Below, piece after piece: positions 26,526-34,831 of a stretch of 64,000 bases of DNA. Position 1 is the stretch's first letter, and every line of letters begins with the position of its first letter. The stretch covers positions 1,860,001 to 1,924,000 of the forward strand of contig NZ_CP049056.1 in assembly GCF_011044155.1 (NCBI RefSeq), read 5' to 3'. The position numbers and the translations under genes were made by a program. The notes below the pieces were generated by a model. It was not told the DNA's origin, did no database searches, and saw only the letters and a program-made list of their open reading frames with translations. Origin of the DNA: Pikeienuella piscinae (GTDB taxonomy: Bacteria; Pseudomonadota; Alphaproteobacteria; Rhodobacterales; Rhodobacteraceae).

Positions 26526-27383
26526 TTAGGGCGAGAGCCAGCGCACCGCGCCGAGCCCGCCGACGTCGTAACCACTGAGCGCCGCAGCCTTTTCCGCGAA
26601 CGCCGGCGTCGCAGCGAAGGCGAGCAGACGCTGAACCGGCTCGGTGAAATACGACCGCCGATCGATCAGCAGATCGAACCGTTCCTCTGCGAGCGGCGTG
26701 AAACCGAGCCGGTACTGACGCGCCATCGCCGCCAGTCCGAACGCCGCGTCCGCCTCACTCGAAGCGACCGCCGCCGCGGCTTCGCTCTCGGTCCGCGCCA
26801 GCCCGGACGCCGCGACGAAATCCGCGGTCGACATTCCTTCCGCGGCGAGAATCCGGTCGAAGAGCGCGCGCGCGCCCGCTCCTTCCTGCCGCAGCGCCAC
26901 CCGACGACCACGAAGATCCGACAGCCGCGCCCCTTCCAGCCCATCGCCGAGTATCAATCCCTGGGACCGGGAGGCCCAGCCGATCAGCACACAGCCCCTG
27001 ACCCCGCGCGCCGAAAGCGCGGCGATGTTCCAGCCCTCGTCATCGGGTATATGGAGGCCGGCGAGCGCCGCCTCGCCCGCCGCGAACCGTTCCAGCCCGT
27101 CCGCGCTGCCGTCCAGCAACATCGCCAGCCCGCCGTCGCTCTCACGCGCCGCCCAGTCGAGAAGCGGATCGTGCGATCCCGCGAGCACCGCCGGACGCGG
27201 CCGATCGCCCCCACCCGCGTCGCCCTCGATCCACGCGACGATCTCGGCATTCGGGAAAAGCAATTTGCCAGTGATCCGGCGATGCGGAATCTCACCCGCC
27301 GCGGCGAGGTCGTAGACCTTGCGCTCCTTGACCCGCAGAAGGTCGGCGACTTCCCTGGTTGTCAGATATTGCGGCGGTGACAG
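26526..27383 (-). CDS. HTH regulator with periplasmic-binding-protein-like sensor domain
   Basis: About 285 residues. The N-terminal excisionase-type helix-turn-helix (YLTTREVADLLRVKERKVYD, then IPHRRITGKLLFPNAEIVAWI) is followed by a PBP-like ligand domain (PAVLAGSHDPLLDWAARESD, GLAMLLDGS, GRRVALRQEGAGARALFD). This architecture is common beside molybdate or tungstate transporters and molybdoenzymes, where the C-domain is thought to sense the oxyanion or cofactor. No ATG, GTG or TTG precedes the helix-turn-helix in frame. The only good start is a CTG at 27381-27383, eight bases after a GGAGG Shine-Dalgarno. It sits between tupA (convergent) and the fdh operon (upstream, same strand). Confidence 0.82.
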   Translation of the reverse strand: MSPPQYLTTREVADLLRVKERKVYDLAAAGEIPHRRITGKLLFPNAEIVAWIEGDAGGGDRPRPAVLAGSHDPLLDWAARESDGGLAMLLDGSADGLERFAAGEAALAGLHIPDDEGWNIAALSARGVRGCVLIGWASRSQGLILGDGLEGARLSDLRGRRVALRQEGAGARALFDRILAAEGMSTADFVAASGLARTESEAAAAVASSEADAAFGLAAMARQYRLGFTPLAEERFDLLIDRRSYFTEPVQRLLAFAATPAFAEKAAALSGYDVGGLGAVRWLSP

Positions 27384-27465
27384 GGCGCTTTCCTCCGCTG
27401 GACCGGCTCCGGGCGGGAAAGATGTCCCGAATCCGTCACCGGCTCAAGCGGCGCGAGGCGCCGAC

Positions 27466-27588
27466 TCAGTCGCTCAATCGAACCGAGGGCGCCTCGACGC
27501 CCGCGCGCGGGTTGAGTTCGGAAAGACCGAAACCCGCGCCGACGCCGATAATGACGACCGCCAGAAACGCGACGAGAATGACGCGCAT
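27466..27588 (-). CDS. 40-residue single-helix membrane protein of the fdh operon
   Basis: MRVILVAFLAVVIIGVGAGF begins a 40-residue protein with one transmembrane helix and a polar tail (LSELNPRAGVEAPSVRLSD). A GAGGAG Shine-Dalgarno lies eight bases upstream. It follows the cytochrome b subunit gene by 61 bases on the same strand and precedes the regulator by 82. I do not recognise the family. A small accessory subunit of the membrane-bound dehydrogenase is a reasonable inference. Confidence 0.6.
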   Translation of the reverse strand: MRVILVAFLAVVIIGVGAGFGLSELNPRAGVEAPSVRLSD

Positions 27589-27649
27589 GTCTTGCTCCTC
27601 AATCCCCTGACGCCGTAGCGAGTTTCCGCCATGCCCCGACCCGCATCAC

Positions 27650-28873
27650 CTACTCCGCTGGCGTCGCCGCGGCGCCCTTGCGGCCTTCGGCCTCCAGTTC
27701 CTCGACCCAGAGGTTGTGATGCTCTCTGGCCCACTGAAGATCGACATCGCCAGACTCCATCGCGTCGAACGCGCCCTCCATGCCGATCGTGCCGATATAG
27801 ATATGGCCAAGGATGACCGCCATCATCAGAAAACCGATGGCGGCGTGCCAGATGGAGGACAGCTGCATTTCTGCGTGCGGCGTCAGTGTTTCCGGCAAGG
27901 CGTCGAGCCCGAAAAAGCCTGGCAGGCCGAGTTCGTTAATGAAGCCGAAGGTCTTGGCGAACATCGGGATCTCGAAGGGGAAGATCAGCGAAAGGCCAGA
28001 GGCCGACACCGACGCGCCGAGGATGATCACCGCCCAAAAGACGATCTTCTGGCCCGCGTTGAATTTCTTCGCAGGCGGATGCGTCCCCTTCGTGAACAGT
28101 CCGCCCCCCTTCAGCAGCCAGACGAGATCATGCCTGCTCGGGATGTTGTGAAGAACCCACATCACGAAGATCAGAACGAGGCCCAGCATGAACGGCCAGG
28201 CGACATTGTTGTGAATCCATTTTGACCCGATCGCCAGAGGCGAAAAGAACTCATGCCCGAACCACGGGATAATCGCGACGCGGCCAAAGAGCGTAATCAA
28301 TCCGGTCAGCGCGAGGAGAATGAACGAACCGGCGGTCAGCCAATGACCGAAGCGCTCGATCGCGCCGAAACGCAAGATGCGAACGCCGCTTCGCCCCCCC
28401 TCGATCCGGACCCGTCCGCGGATCAGATAAAAGAGCGCGAGAAGCCCGAGCGTCCCCAACAGCAGATAGCCGCCATATTCGCGCAGCGGCCCGGCGCGGA
28501 ACTTCAGCCATTCCATCCCACTGTCCTGAACAAGTATGGCGTCCCGCGCCTGCCGGGTCGAGACGATGGTGTCTGCCGTCCCGTGGCGCAACATCGACCA
28601 GATTTCGCTATCGGAGGCGCCGCCGCGGGTTTCGAGCGGGCCAACCAGCGCTTCGGCGTTCCCCATCGCATCGTCGCGCGCGGTCGTCGGCGCCCCCGCG
28701 GCGCGCTGGCGGGCGAGGATATCCTCCAGCGTCTGCGCGCCTCCGGTCGCATTCCGGCCCTGAAGCGCCTCAGCGCCCGGGAGCCTCAGACCAAGGTCCT
28801 GCGCCGAGGCCGGGAGCATCCCGGCGAAGGCGAAGCCGATGATGAACATGAGGGTTGCGATAATGCGCGCCAT
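27650..28873 (-). CDS. Formate dehydrogenase gamma subunit (cytochrome b556)
   Basis: A 407-residue membrane subunit that takes electrons from the Fe-S subunit to quinone. It has a signal peptide (MARIIATLMFIIGFAFAGML...ASAQ), about 130 periplasmic residues, a first hydrophobic helix near residue 150, then four cytochrome b helices. Candidate haem ligands are in AIERFGHWLTAG, WIHNNVAWPFMLG, VMWVLHNIPSRHD and IWHAAIGFLMMAVILGHIYIG. It ends with an acidic, Ala-rich tail. The soluble N-terminal extension is characteristic of the FdoI/FdhC type seen in Rhodobacterales and rhizobia, longer than E. coli FdnI (about 217). Confidence 0.93.
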   Translation of the reverse strand: MARIIATLMFIIGFAFAGMLPASAQDLGLRLPGAEALQGRNATGGAQTLEDILARQRAAGAPTTARDDAMGNAEALVGPLETRGGASDSEIWSMLRHGTADTIVSTRQARDAILVQDSGMEWLKFRAGPLREYGGYLLLGTLGLLALFYLIRGRVRIEGGRSGVRILRFGAIERFGHWLTAGSFILLALTGLITLFGRVAIIPWFGHEFFSPLAIGSKWIHNNVAWPFMLGLVLIFVMWVLHNIPSRHDLVWLLKGGGLFTKGTHPPAKKFNAGQKIVFWAVIILGASVSASGLSLIFPFEIPMFAKTFGFINELGLPGFFGLDALPETLTPHAEMQLSSIWHAAIGFLMMAVILGHIYIGTIGMEGAFDAMESGDVDLQWAREHHNLWVEELEAEGRKGAAATPAE

Positions 28874-28973
28874 TGGCGTCTCCGTCCGGAACGTTTCGCC
28901 GCTGTCTTCGTAACAAGGCGGGCGGGCGCTTTCACGCACCCGCCCACCCCGCATTCCCGTCAGTTCTTCGGCG

Positions 28974-29567
28974 TCAGCCGCCCTTCTGACCGTAGGCCGT
29001 CCCCCAGCCCCAGGCGCCGGAGCCGAATCCGCGGGCGACGACCCGCTCGCGGTAGATATCGCTCACATCGTCGCCATCGCCGGCGAGCAGGGCCTTGGTC
29101 GAGCACATCTCGGCGCAGATCGGCAGCTTGCCCTCGGCGATCCTGTTGCGGCCGTATTTCTGGAACTCGGCCTGCGAGTTGTCCTCCTCCGGCCCGCCAT
29201 TGCAGAATGTGCATTTGTCCATCTTGCCGCGACTGCCGAAATTGCCGGCCTGCGGATATTGTGGCGCGCCGAACGGGCAAGCATAGAAACAATAACCGCA
29301 CCCGATGCAGAGATCCTTTGAGTGCAGAACCACGCCGTCATCGGTCTGGTAGAAGCAATCCACCGGACAGACCGCCATGCAGGGCGCGTCGGAGCAATGC
29401 ATGCAGGCGACCGAGATCGACCGCTCACCCGGCTTGCCGTCATTGATCGTCACCACCCGGCGGCGGTTGATGCCCCAGGGAATCTCATGCTCGTTCTTGC
29501 AGGCGGTCACACAGGCGTTGCATTCGATGCAGCGCTCGGCGTCGCAGAGGAATTTCGCTCTCGCCAT
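28974..29567 (-). CDS. Formate dehydrogenase beta subunit (4Fe-4S)
   Basis: A 197-residue ferredoxin-type subunit with four cysteine groups: CDAERCIECNACVTAC, CMHCSDAPCMAVCP, CIGCGYCFYACPFG and a fourth set made of CTFC and ICAEMC. These hold four [4Fe-4S] clusters that carry electrons from the catalytic subunit to the cytochrome b subunit. There is no signal peptide, as usual for a subunit co-exported with its Tat-bearing partner. It lacks the C-terminal transmembrane helix of E. coli FdnH. It lies 14 bases after fdhA. Confidence 0.94.
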   Translation of the reverse strand: MARAKFLCDAERCIECNACVTACKNEHEIPWGINRRRVVTINDGKPGERSISVACMHCSDAPCMAVCPVDCFYQTDDGVVLHSKDLCIGCGYCFYACPFGAPQYPQAGNFGSRGKMDKCTFCNGGPEEDNSQAEFQKYGRNRIAEGKLPICAEMCSTKALLAGDGDDVSDIYRERVVARGFGSGAWGWGTAYGQKGG

Positions 29568-29581
29568 TTCTCATTCCTCCC

Positions 29582-32482
29582 TTACGCGGCCCAGATCTTG
29601 CAGAGAGTGGCTTTCGTCTCCTGCATCTGGGTCACTGAATCGTAGCCGTATGTCTGCGCGGTGTTCGAGCTGTCGCCAAGCACATAAGGATCGGCGCCGT
29701 CGGGATATTTGTGCCTTCGATCCTCGCCCTGGAAATGCCCGCCGAAGTGGAACGGCATGAATGCGACGCCGACGCCGACACGTTCGGTCAGCAGCGCCAT
29801 CACCTTGACCTTGGAGCCTTCCGCCCCCTCGACCCAGACCTGCGCGCCGTCGCGCAGGCCGAGATTGTTGGCGTCGCGCGGGTTGACCTCGACGAACATG
29901 TTCTGCTGCAACTCGGCCAGCCACGGGTTCGAGCGGGTCTCCTCGCCGCCACCCTCGTATTCCACCAGCCGGCCGGAAGTGAGGATAATCGGATAATCCT
30001 TCGAGAAGTCCTTCTTCTGGATCGAGGCGTAAAGCGTCGGTAGGCGATAAAACTTCCGATCCTCATAGGTCGGATAATCCGCCACCAGATCGCGCCGGCT
30101 CGAATATAGCGGCTCACGGTGGAGCGGCACCGGATCGGGGAAGGTCCAGACCACGGCGCGGGCGCGGGCGTTGCCGAAGGGGGCGCATTCGTGCTTGATC
30201 GCGACCCGCTGTATACCGCCGGAAAGATCGGTCTTCCAGTTTGTCTTCGGCCCGGCGATCCCGTCGATCACGGCGCGTTCCTCCGCGGTCAGATCGCCGT
30301 CCCAGCCGAGATCCATCAGCATCTGCATGGTGAACTCGGGGTAGCCGTCCTGAATCTCCGAGCCGAGCGAATAGACCCCGTCGGCGAGCAGATTGTCGCC
30401 GTCACGCTCCACCCCGAACCGGGCGCGGAAGGTCAGCCCGCCATCGGAGACGCGCTTGTGGGTGTCGTAAAGCAGCGGCGTGCCCGGATGCTTCATTTCG
30501 GGCGTGCCCCAGCATGGCCATGGCAGACCGTAATAGTCGCCATCCGCCGGGCCGCCATTGGCCTTGAGCGTGGTCCGGTCGAATGTATGCTGGTTCGCCA
30601 TGTGAAGCTTGAGCCGCTCCGGCGACTGGCCGGTGTAGCCGACGGTCCACATGCCGCGATTGAACTCGCGGGTGATATCCTCGACATTCGGCTGATCCTC
30701 GCCGTCCATCGCGATATTCCGGAAGATCCGATCGGCGAAGCCGAACTTCTTAGAGAACTTCGCCAGGATGTCCTGATCCGGCACACTCTCGAAGAGCGGC
30801 TCGAAAACCCGGTCCCGCCACTGGAGCGAGCGATTGGAGGCGGTGACCGAGCCCCGCGTCTCGAACTGGGTCGCGGCCGGAAGCAGATAGACGCCGTCCG
30901 TCCGGTCGTGGAGAATGGCCGAGACGGTCGGATAGGGATCGACCACGACGAGAAGATCGAGCTTCTCCATCGCGGTCTTCATCTCGGCGCCGCGGGTCTG
31001 GGAGTTCGGCGCGTGACCCCAGAACACCATGGCCCGCACCTTGCTAGGCTGGTCCATGTTCTCGACGTCTTCGAGAACGCCGTCGATCCAGCGGCTGACC
31101 GGGATACCGTTTTCATTCATTAGCTTGAGATCGGCGCCGTCCTTGCCGGCCCCCGGCACCGTGGCGAACCGGCCCTTGAGCCAGTCGAGATCTTCCTCCC
31201 AGACCCGGCTCCAGTGCGCCCAGGCGCCCTCCGAGAGCCCGTAATAGCCCGGCGTGTCATGACTGAGCACACCGAGATCGGTCGCGCCTTGCACGTTGTC
31301 GTGGCCGCGGAAGATGTTCGCGCCACCCCCGGAGACGCCGATATTGCCGAGCGCGAGTTGAAGCACGCAATAGGCGCGCGTGTTGTTGTTCCCGTTGGAA
31401 TGCTGGGTGCCGCCCATGCACCAGATCAGAGTGCCGGGCTTGTTGTTCGCCAGCGTCCGCGCCACGCGGCGCATCTGCTCCGGCGGGACCCCGGTGACGC
31501 GCTCCACCTCCTCCGGGTTCCACTTCTTCACTTCGGTCCGGATCTGGTCCATGCCCCAGACGCGTGTGCGGATATACTCCCTGTCCTCCCATCCATTCTC
31601 GAAGATGTGCCAGAGAAGACCCCACATCACAGCGACGTCGGAGCCGGGGCGGAAGCGGACATATTCGTCGGCGTGGGCGGCGGTGCGGGTGAAACGCGGA
31701 TCGCAGACGATCAGCGGCGCGTTATTCTCCTCCTTCGCCTTCAGCAGATGCATCAGCGAGACCGGGTGCGCCTCGGCCGGGTTGGCGCCGATGACCAGCA
31801 TCGCCTTCGAATTGTGTATGTCGTTGTAGGAATTGGTCATGGCGCCGTAGCCCCACGTGTTCGCAACCCCCGCAACCGTGGTCGAATGGCAGATCCGCGC
31901 CTGGTGATCGACATTGTTCGAGCCCCAATAGGCCGCGAACTTGCGGAAGAGATAGGCCTGCTCGTTCGAATGCTTGGCGGAGCCGAGCCAGTAGACCGCA
32001 TCCGGCCCGCTCTCCTCGCGAATCGAAAGCATCTGGTCGCCGATCTCGTCGATCGCCTCCTCCCAGCTGACGCGGGTCCATTCGCCGTCCACCAGCTTCA
32101 TCGGATATTTCAGCCGGCGCTCGCCATGCGCGTGTTCGCGAACCGAGGCGCCCTTGGCGCAATGCGCGCCGAGATTGAACGGGCTGTCCCAGCCCGGCTC
32201 CTGACCGATCCAGACGCCGTTGGAGACTTCCGCCATGACCGTGCAGCCGACGGAACAGTGCGTGCAGACCGACTTGATCGTCTCGACCGCGCCGTCGGTC
32301 GCCGCCTGCGCCTCGGCCCGCGTCACCGTGCCGCCCAAGGCGCCGAGTCCGGCGAGCCCGCCTATCGCGAGGCCCGAGCCGCGCAGGAACGCGCGGCGAT
32401 CTACTGATTTCTCGGTCACGCCCGACAGGATCGACCCATTCCGGGCGCCACGCGCGATCCCGCCGGTTTTTTTCCTGAGCAT
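29582..32482 (-). CDS. Formate dehydrogenase alpha (catalytic) subunit, Cys-type, Tat-exported
   Basis: A 966-residue molybdo- or tungsto-enzyme that oxidises formate to CO2. A twin-arginine signal (DRRAFLRGSGLAIGG, Arg29-Arg30) sends it folded to the periplasm. The [4Fe-4S] site is Cys73, Cys76, Cys80 and Cys108. The metal ligand is Cys198 followed by His199 (QARICHSTTV), so the enzyme uses cysteine, not selenocysteine; there is no in-frame TGA. Bis-MGD-binding loops such as VIGANPAEAHP and CMGGTQHSNGNNN are intact. It heads a fdhA-fdhB-fdhC set. The nearby tungstate transporter makes W a possible active-site metal. Confidence 0.96.
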   Translation of the reverse strand: MLRKKTGGIARGARNGSILSGVTEKSVDRRAFLRGSGLAIGGLAGLGALGGTVTRAEAQAATDGAVETIKSVCTHCSVGCTVMAEVSNGVWIGQEPGWDSPFNLGAHCAKGASVREHAHGERRLKYPMKLVDGEWTRVSWEEAIDEIGDQMLSIREESGPDAVYWLGSAKHSNEQAYLFRKFAAYWGSNNVDHQARICHSTTVAGVANTWGYGAMTNSYNDIHNSKAMLVIGANPAEAHPVSLMHLLKAKEENNAPLIVCDPRFTRTAAHADEYVRFRPGSDVAVMWGLLWHIFENGWEDREYIRTRVWGMDQIRTEVKKWNPEEVERVTGVPPEQMRRVARTLANNKPGTLIWCMGGTQHSNGNNNTRAYCVLQLALGNIGVSGGGANIFRGHDNVQGATDLGVLSHDTPGYYGLSEGAWAHWSRVWEEDLDWLKGRFATVPGAGKDGADLKLMNENGIPVSRWIDGVLEDVENMDQPSKVRAMVFWGHAPNSQTRGAEMKTAMEKLDLLVVVDPYPTVSAILHDRTDGVYLLPAATQFETRGSVTASNRSLQWRDRVFEPLFESVPDQDILAKFSKKFGFADRIFRNIAMDGEDQPNVEDITREFNRGMWTVGYTGQSPERLKLHMANQHTFDRTTLKANGGPADGDYYGLPWPCWGTPEMKHPGTPLLYDTHKRVSDGGLTFRARFGVERDGDNLLADGVYSLGSEIQDGYPEFTMQMLMDLGWDGDLTAEERAVIDGIAGPKTNWKTDLSGGIQRVAIKHECAPFGNARARAVVWTFPDPVPLHREPLYSSRRDLVADYPTYEDRKFYRLPTLYASIQKKDFSKDYPIILTSGRLVEYEGGGEETRSNPWLAELQQNMFVEVNPRDANNLGLRDGAQVWVEGAEGSKVKVMALLTERVGVGVAFMPFHFGGHFQGEDRRHKYPDGADPYVLGDSSNTAQTYGYDSVTQMQETKATLCKIWAA

Positions 32483-32583
32483 CGTATTCTCCCCGTGCTG
32501 GGTCCGTCCCGGACCTTGCTTGGTGTCGTGTCGGTCTTCGCCGGACCCGCGCTCTCGCGGCCGGCGATGTCAAATCCACCCGG

Positions 32584-32766
32584 TCAGAAGCGGGCGCTCT
32601 CCAGATAGGCTTTCACATGCGCCGTCTTGCGCAAACCCTTGCCCACGGGGCGCGTTTCCGCCGCCGCTTTCTCCGGCGCGCCGGCGACCGCCGCGGCCGT
32701 CGCCGGCGCGGCGACCGCGAGCTTCAGAAAATCCCTGCGGCTCTCGCCCTTCTTTTTCCCGCTCAT
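32584..32766 (-). CDS. Mini-Tat protein of the formate dehydrogenase region
   Basis: A 60-residue protein that is mostly a twin-arginine signal (ESRRDFLKLAVAAPATAAAV) plus a short tail (KTAHVKAYLESARF). It matches the small 'formate dehydrogenase region TAT target' type found upstream of fdhA in many Proteobacteria. The mature part would be only about 25 residues. The role is unknown; decoy or escort functions in Tat export have been suggested for such proteins. It lies about 100 bases upstream of fdhA. Confidence 0.85.
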   Translation of the reverse strand: MSGKKKGESRRDFLKLAVAAPATAAAVAGAPEKAAAETRPVGKGLRKTAHVKAYLESARF

Positions 32767-32816
32767 TCGCTCTCTCCTTTCGCCGCTCGCGCGCGAGCCG
32801 GCTTCAATTTCGTCAA

Positions 32817-33434
32817 TCAGTTCGAGCCGCCGGCCATCCGGAACGCCTCGCGCTCGATCTCCATGAACGTCGCGCCGATCGCCCCGACGGGCGCGTATAG
32901 AACCGAATTCTTCGCGCCCGCGAGATCATCGAAGAAATGACCGGCCCAGGGCGCGGCGAACCGGTTGAAGAACTCCCGCTGGCGCTGAAGGTCCGCAGCG
33001 ACGAAGAACCGCCCCCGGATCAGGCCGGCCATCATCTCGCAGATCGAGGCTATGTTGTCCTCCGGCTCGAAGACGTTCGGCGCCCTCACGATCCCGAGCC
33101 GGCCCATTTCGTTCCTGAGCATCGCCAATGGTTTCTCATTGAGAAAACCGGTCATGTAGAAACTGGCGTAGGGCAGCAACTCTCCCCGCCCGAGACCGAC
33201 AAAGAGCTTTTCGAACTCGACCTTCGCGGCGCGCTCGCCGGTCGTGGCCGCGATGCGCGCCAAGGCGCCCGTCGCCCGGCCGAGTGGCGTATCGTCGCCG
33301 GTGAGTCCGGCCGCCTTTTCCAGCAGGTCTTTCGATGGTGGTCGGGCAAGAAGCGCGCCAAGAAAATCGTAGAGATCCGCGCGTAGCGCGTCTTCTTCGC
33401 CAATCCCGGCCTGAGCTGCGCTGGCGCTCAACAT
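32817..33434 (-). CDS. TorD/DmsD-family molecular chaperone
   Basis: A 205-residue all-helical protein of the TorD family, which binds Tat signals and holds molybdoenzyme apoproteins until the cofactor is inserted. Matching features are the N-terminal ADLYDFLGALLARPPSKDLL, the middle LLPYASFYMTGFLNEKPLAML (family Y-x-S-x-Y/F-L motif) and PEDNIASICEMMAGLI (family E-P-E-D-H-I region). An adjacent GTG could add one residue. Its position just ahead of the mini-Tat and fdhA genes makes the formate dehydrogenase alpha subunit its likely client. Confidence 0.9.
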   Translation of the reverse strand: MLSASAAQAGIGEEDALRADLYDFLGALLARPPSKDLLEKAAGLTGDDTPLGRATGALARIAATTGERAAKVEFEKLFVGLGRGELLPYASFYMTGFLNEKPLAMLRNEMGRLGIVRAPNVFEPEDNIASICEMMAGLIRGRFFVAADLQRQREFFNRFAAPWAGHFFDDLAGAKNSVLYAPVGAIGATFMEIEREAFRMAGGSN

Positions 33435-33542
33435 CACTCCCCGATCCTGGCCGCTTCAATAGCGACTCAAAAATGTTCTGGCCAAAGCCTAAGCCTCACC
33501 CAGCCGTTTGGCCAAGCAAAATCCCGGCCGGTCGCGAAAAAG

Positions 33543-34142
33543 CTACTTCTCGCGCCGAAACGCCATGCGTTTGCGGGTCGGTCCCGCGACCTCGTCAACG
33601 CCGGACTCGGCGCGCGCCGCTTTTTGGATATCCGCCGGCGTGTCAGGCGCCGAAAGCGGTTCCGTGTCCGCCATGGGCTCCTCCAGCGTCGCCGGATCCG
33701 GTTCGACGGCGTCTTCGGATTCCGGCTCCACCGGCTCCGTGAGCTCGCGCAGCATTCCGGCGCCGACGCGATAGAGCGTCTTCATGTCGGCCCGCACCGT
33801 CGCAGCGTCGGTAAAGTCGTCACCATGATCGACGAGGCCGTCAAGATTGGCGAGAACCGGATTCAAGCGCCAGAGCCTGCGCAGCGCCATGCGCCGAAGC
33901 CGTTCGGGCGCCGCCGCCTGCATGAAGCCCCGCACGTCGTCACCCGGCTCCAGCGCATCCGGATGCTTGAGGCCAAGCGCTTCGAGGATCTCCTCGTCCG
34001 AGCGCTGGTCAGTCCCTTCCGGCGACCCCTCCTGCGCGCCGTTCGGCGGCGCCGGCGGCTCGTCGTCAGGGGCGACGCCCGCCTCCGCGTCGCGTTTTCG
34101 CCGCGACCAGCGGCTCAGGAAATCATCCTCCCCGGCGCTCAT
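33543..34142 (-). CDS. DUF3306 protein of the fdh locus
   Basis: A 199-residue, very acidic protein. The N-terminus DDFLSRWSRRKRDAEAG is the DUF3306 hallmark. The middle (FMQAAAPERLRRMALRRLWRLNPVLANLDGLVDHGDDFTD) is the conserved core. The C-terminal third is low-complexity Pro/Glu-rich and probably disordered. No cysteines or catalytic motifs are seen. DUF3306 nearly always lies next to DUF3305 and formate dehydrogenase genes; its function is unknown. It overlaps DUF3305 by four bases. Confidence 0.85.
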   Translation of the reverse strand: MSAGEDDFLSRWSRRKRDAEAGVAPDDEPPAPPNGAQEGSPEGTDQRSDEEILEALGLKHPDALEPGDDVRGFMQAAAPERLRRMALRRLWRLNPVLANLDGLVDHGDDFTDAATVRADMKTLYRVGAGMLRELTEPVEPESEDAVEPDPATLEEPMADTEPLSAPDTPADIQKAARAESGVDEVAGPTRKRMAFRREK

Positions 34143-34708
34143 CGGGGTTCCGTCTTGCGCGCTGTCGGGGCGCGAAAAACATTGGAAGCGGAGCGGACTC
34201 GCGGATCGGCGCCGCCCTCGACGGCCTCCCGCTCCGCCCATCGCTTCCTCTGGCGTTTCACGAAAGTCTCGTCGCGATGATGGCGCGCGACGAAATCGCT
34301 GATCCAGGCGACCAGCCCCGGCGGCGCCGGAACCGGTTCGACCAGTTCCTCGCCGCTGTCGGCGTAATCCTGCGCCTCGAAGGCCGACGCGGTGATCGCC
34401 GAGAGCTCCAGCCTGTCGTCCGCGCCGCCGGGCTTGCGCAGCACGACGAACACCACGGGCGGCTCCGCGCTCAGAGCAACGAGATAGGCCTCCGTGTCGG
34501 TACGGTGAAGCGTCAGCGTCAGCGTGCCGGCGTGAAAATCCACCGCTTCGCCGTTCTCCACCGCCTCCCGGCGCAATTCTCGCCAGTCGGCCGGGCCGGC
34601 GCCGGGCAGAACGCCGATCACGCGCCATGAGAATTTCGCCCAGCGAGTGACGCCGGGCGAGCGGCGCAGGATGACGCCAACCGGCATGGAGATCGACTTT
34701 TCGGTCAT
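34139..34708 (-). CDS. DUF3305 protein of the fdh locus
   Basis: A 189-residue protein beginning SISMPVGVILRRSPGVTRWAKFSWRVIGVLPG, the recognisable DUF3305 core, then a beta-rich region (LTLTLHRTDTEAYLVALSAEPPVVFVVLR). The C-terminal part is charged (RHHRDETFVKRQRKRWAER). The function is unknown, but the pair DUF3305-DUF3306 travels with respiratory formate dehydrogenases. It is the first gene of the leftward fdh transcript and faces the Fe-S protein gene across a 123-base divergent promoter region. Confidence 0.85.
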   Translation of the reverse strand: MTEKSISMPVGVILRRSPGVTRWAKFSWRVIGVLPGAGPADWRELRREAVENGEAVDFHAGTLTLTLHRTDTEAYLVALSAEPPVVFVVLRKPGGADDRLELSAITASAFEAQDYADSGEELVEPVPAPPGLVAWISDFVARHHRDETFVKRQRKRWAEREAVEGGADPRVRSASNVFRAPTARKTEPR

Positions 34709-34734
34709 CGTCCTCGCTGAACGCCCTTTGCTCT

Positions 34735-34763
34735 TTGCCAAGCTACGCGACCGTCGCTAACCT
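34735..34763 (+). promoter_or_regulatory. Candidate promoter for the rightward Fe-S gene set
   Basis: TTGCCA (34735-34740) is followed after 17 bases by TAACCT (34758-34763), about 70 bases before the Fe-S protein start. The -35 is good (5 of 6) and the -10 is weak. It lies in the divergent gap shared with the leftward fdh operon. Confidence 0.3.
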
Positions 34764-34831
34764 CGCCGGACGTCCAAGTGCTGACAGGCCAGACGGCCGA
34801 AGTCCAGTTCCGCAGATCGAGAGGTGAACGC

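Noticed and set aside
29582-32482. Selenocysteine formate dehydrogenase.
   Set aside because: The active-site position reads Cys198 (QARICHST) with an ordinary codon. There is no in-frame TGA and no SECIS-like need.
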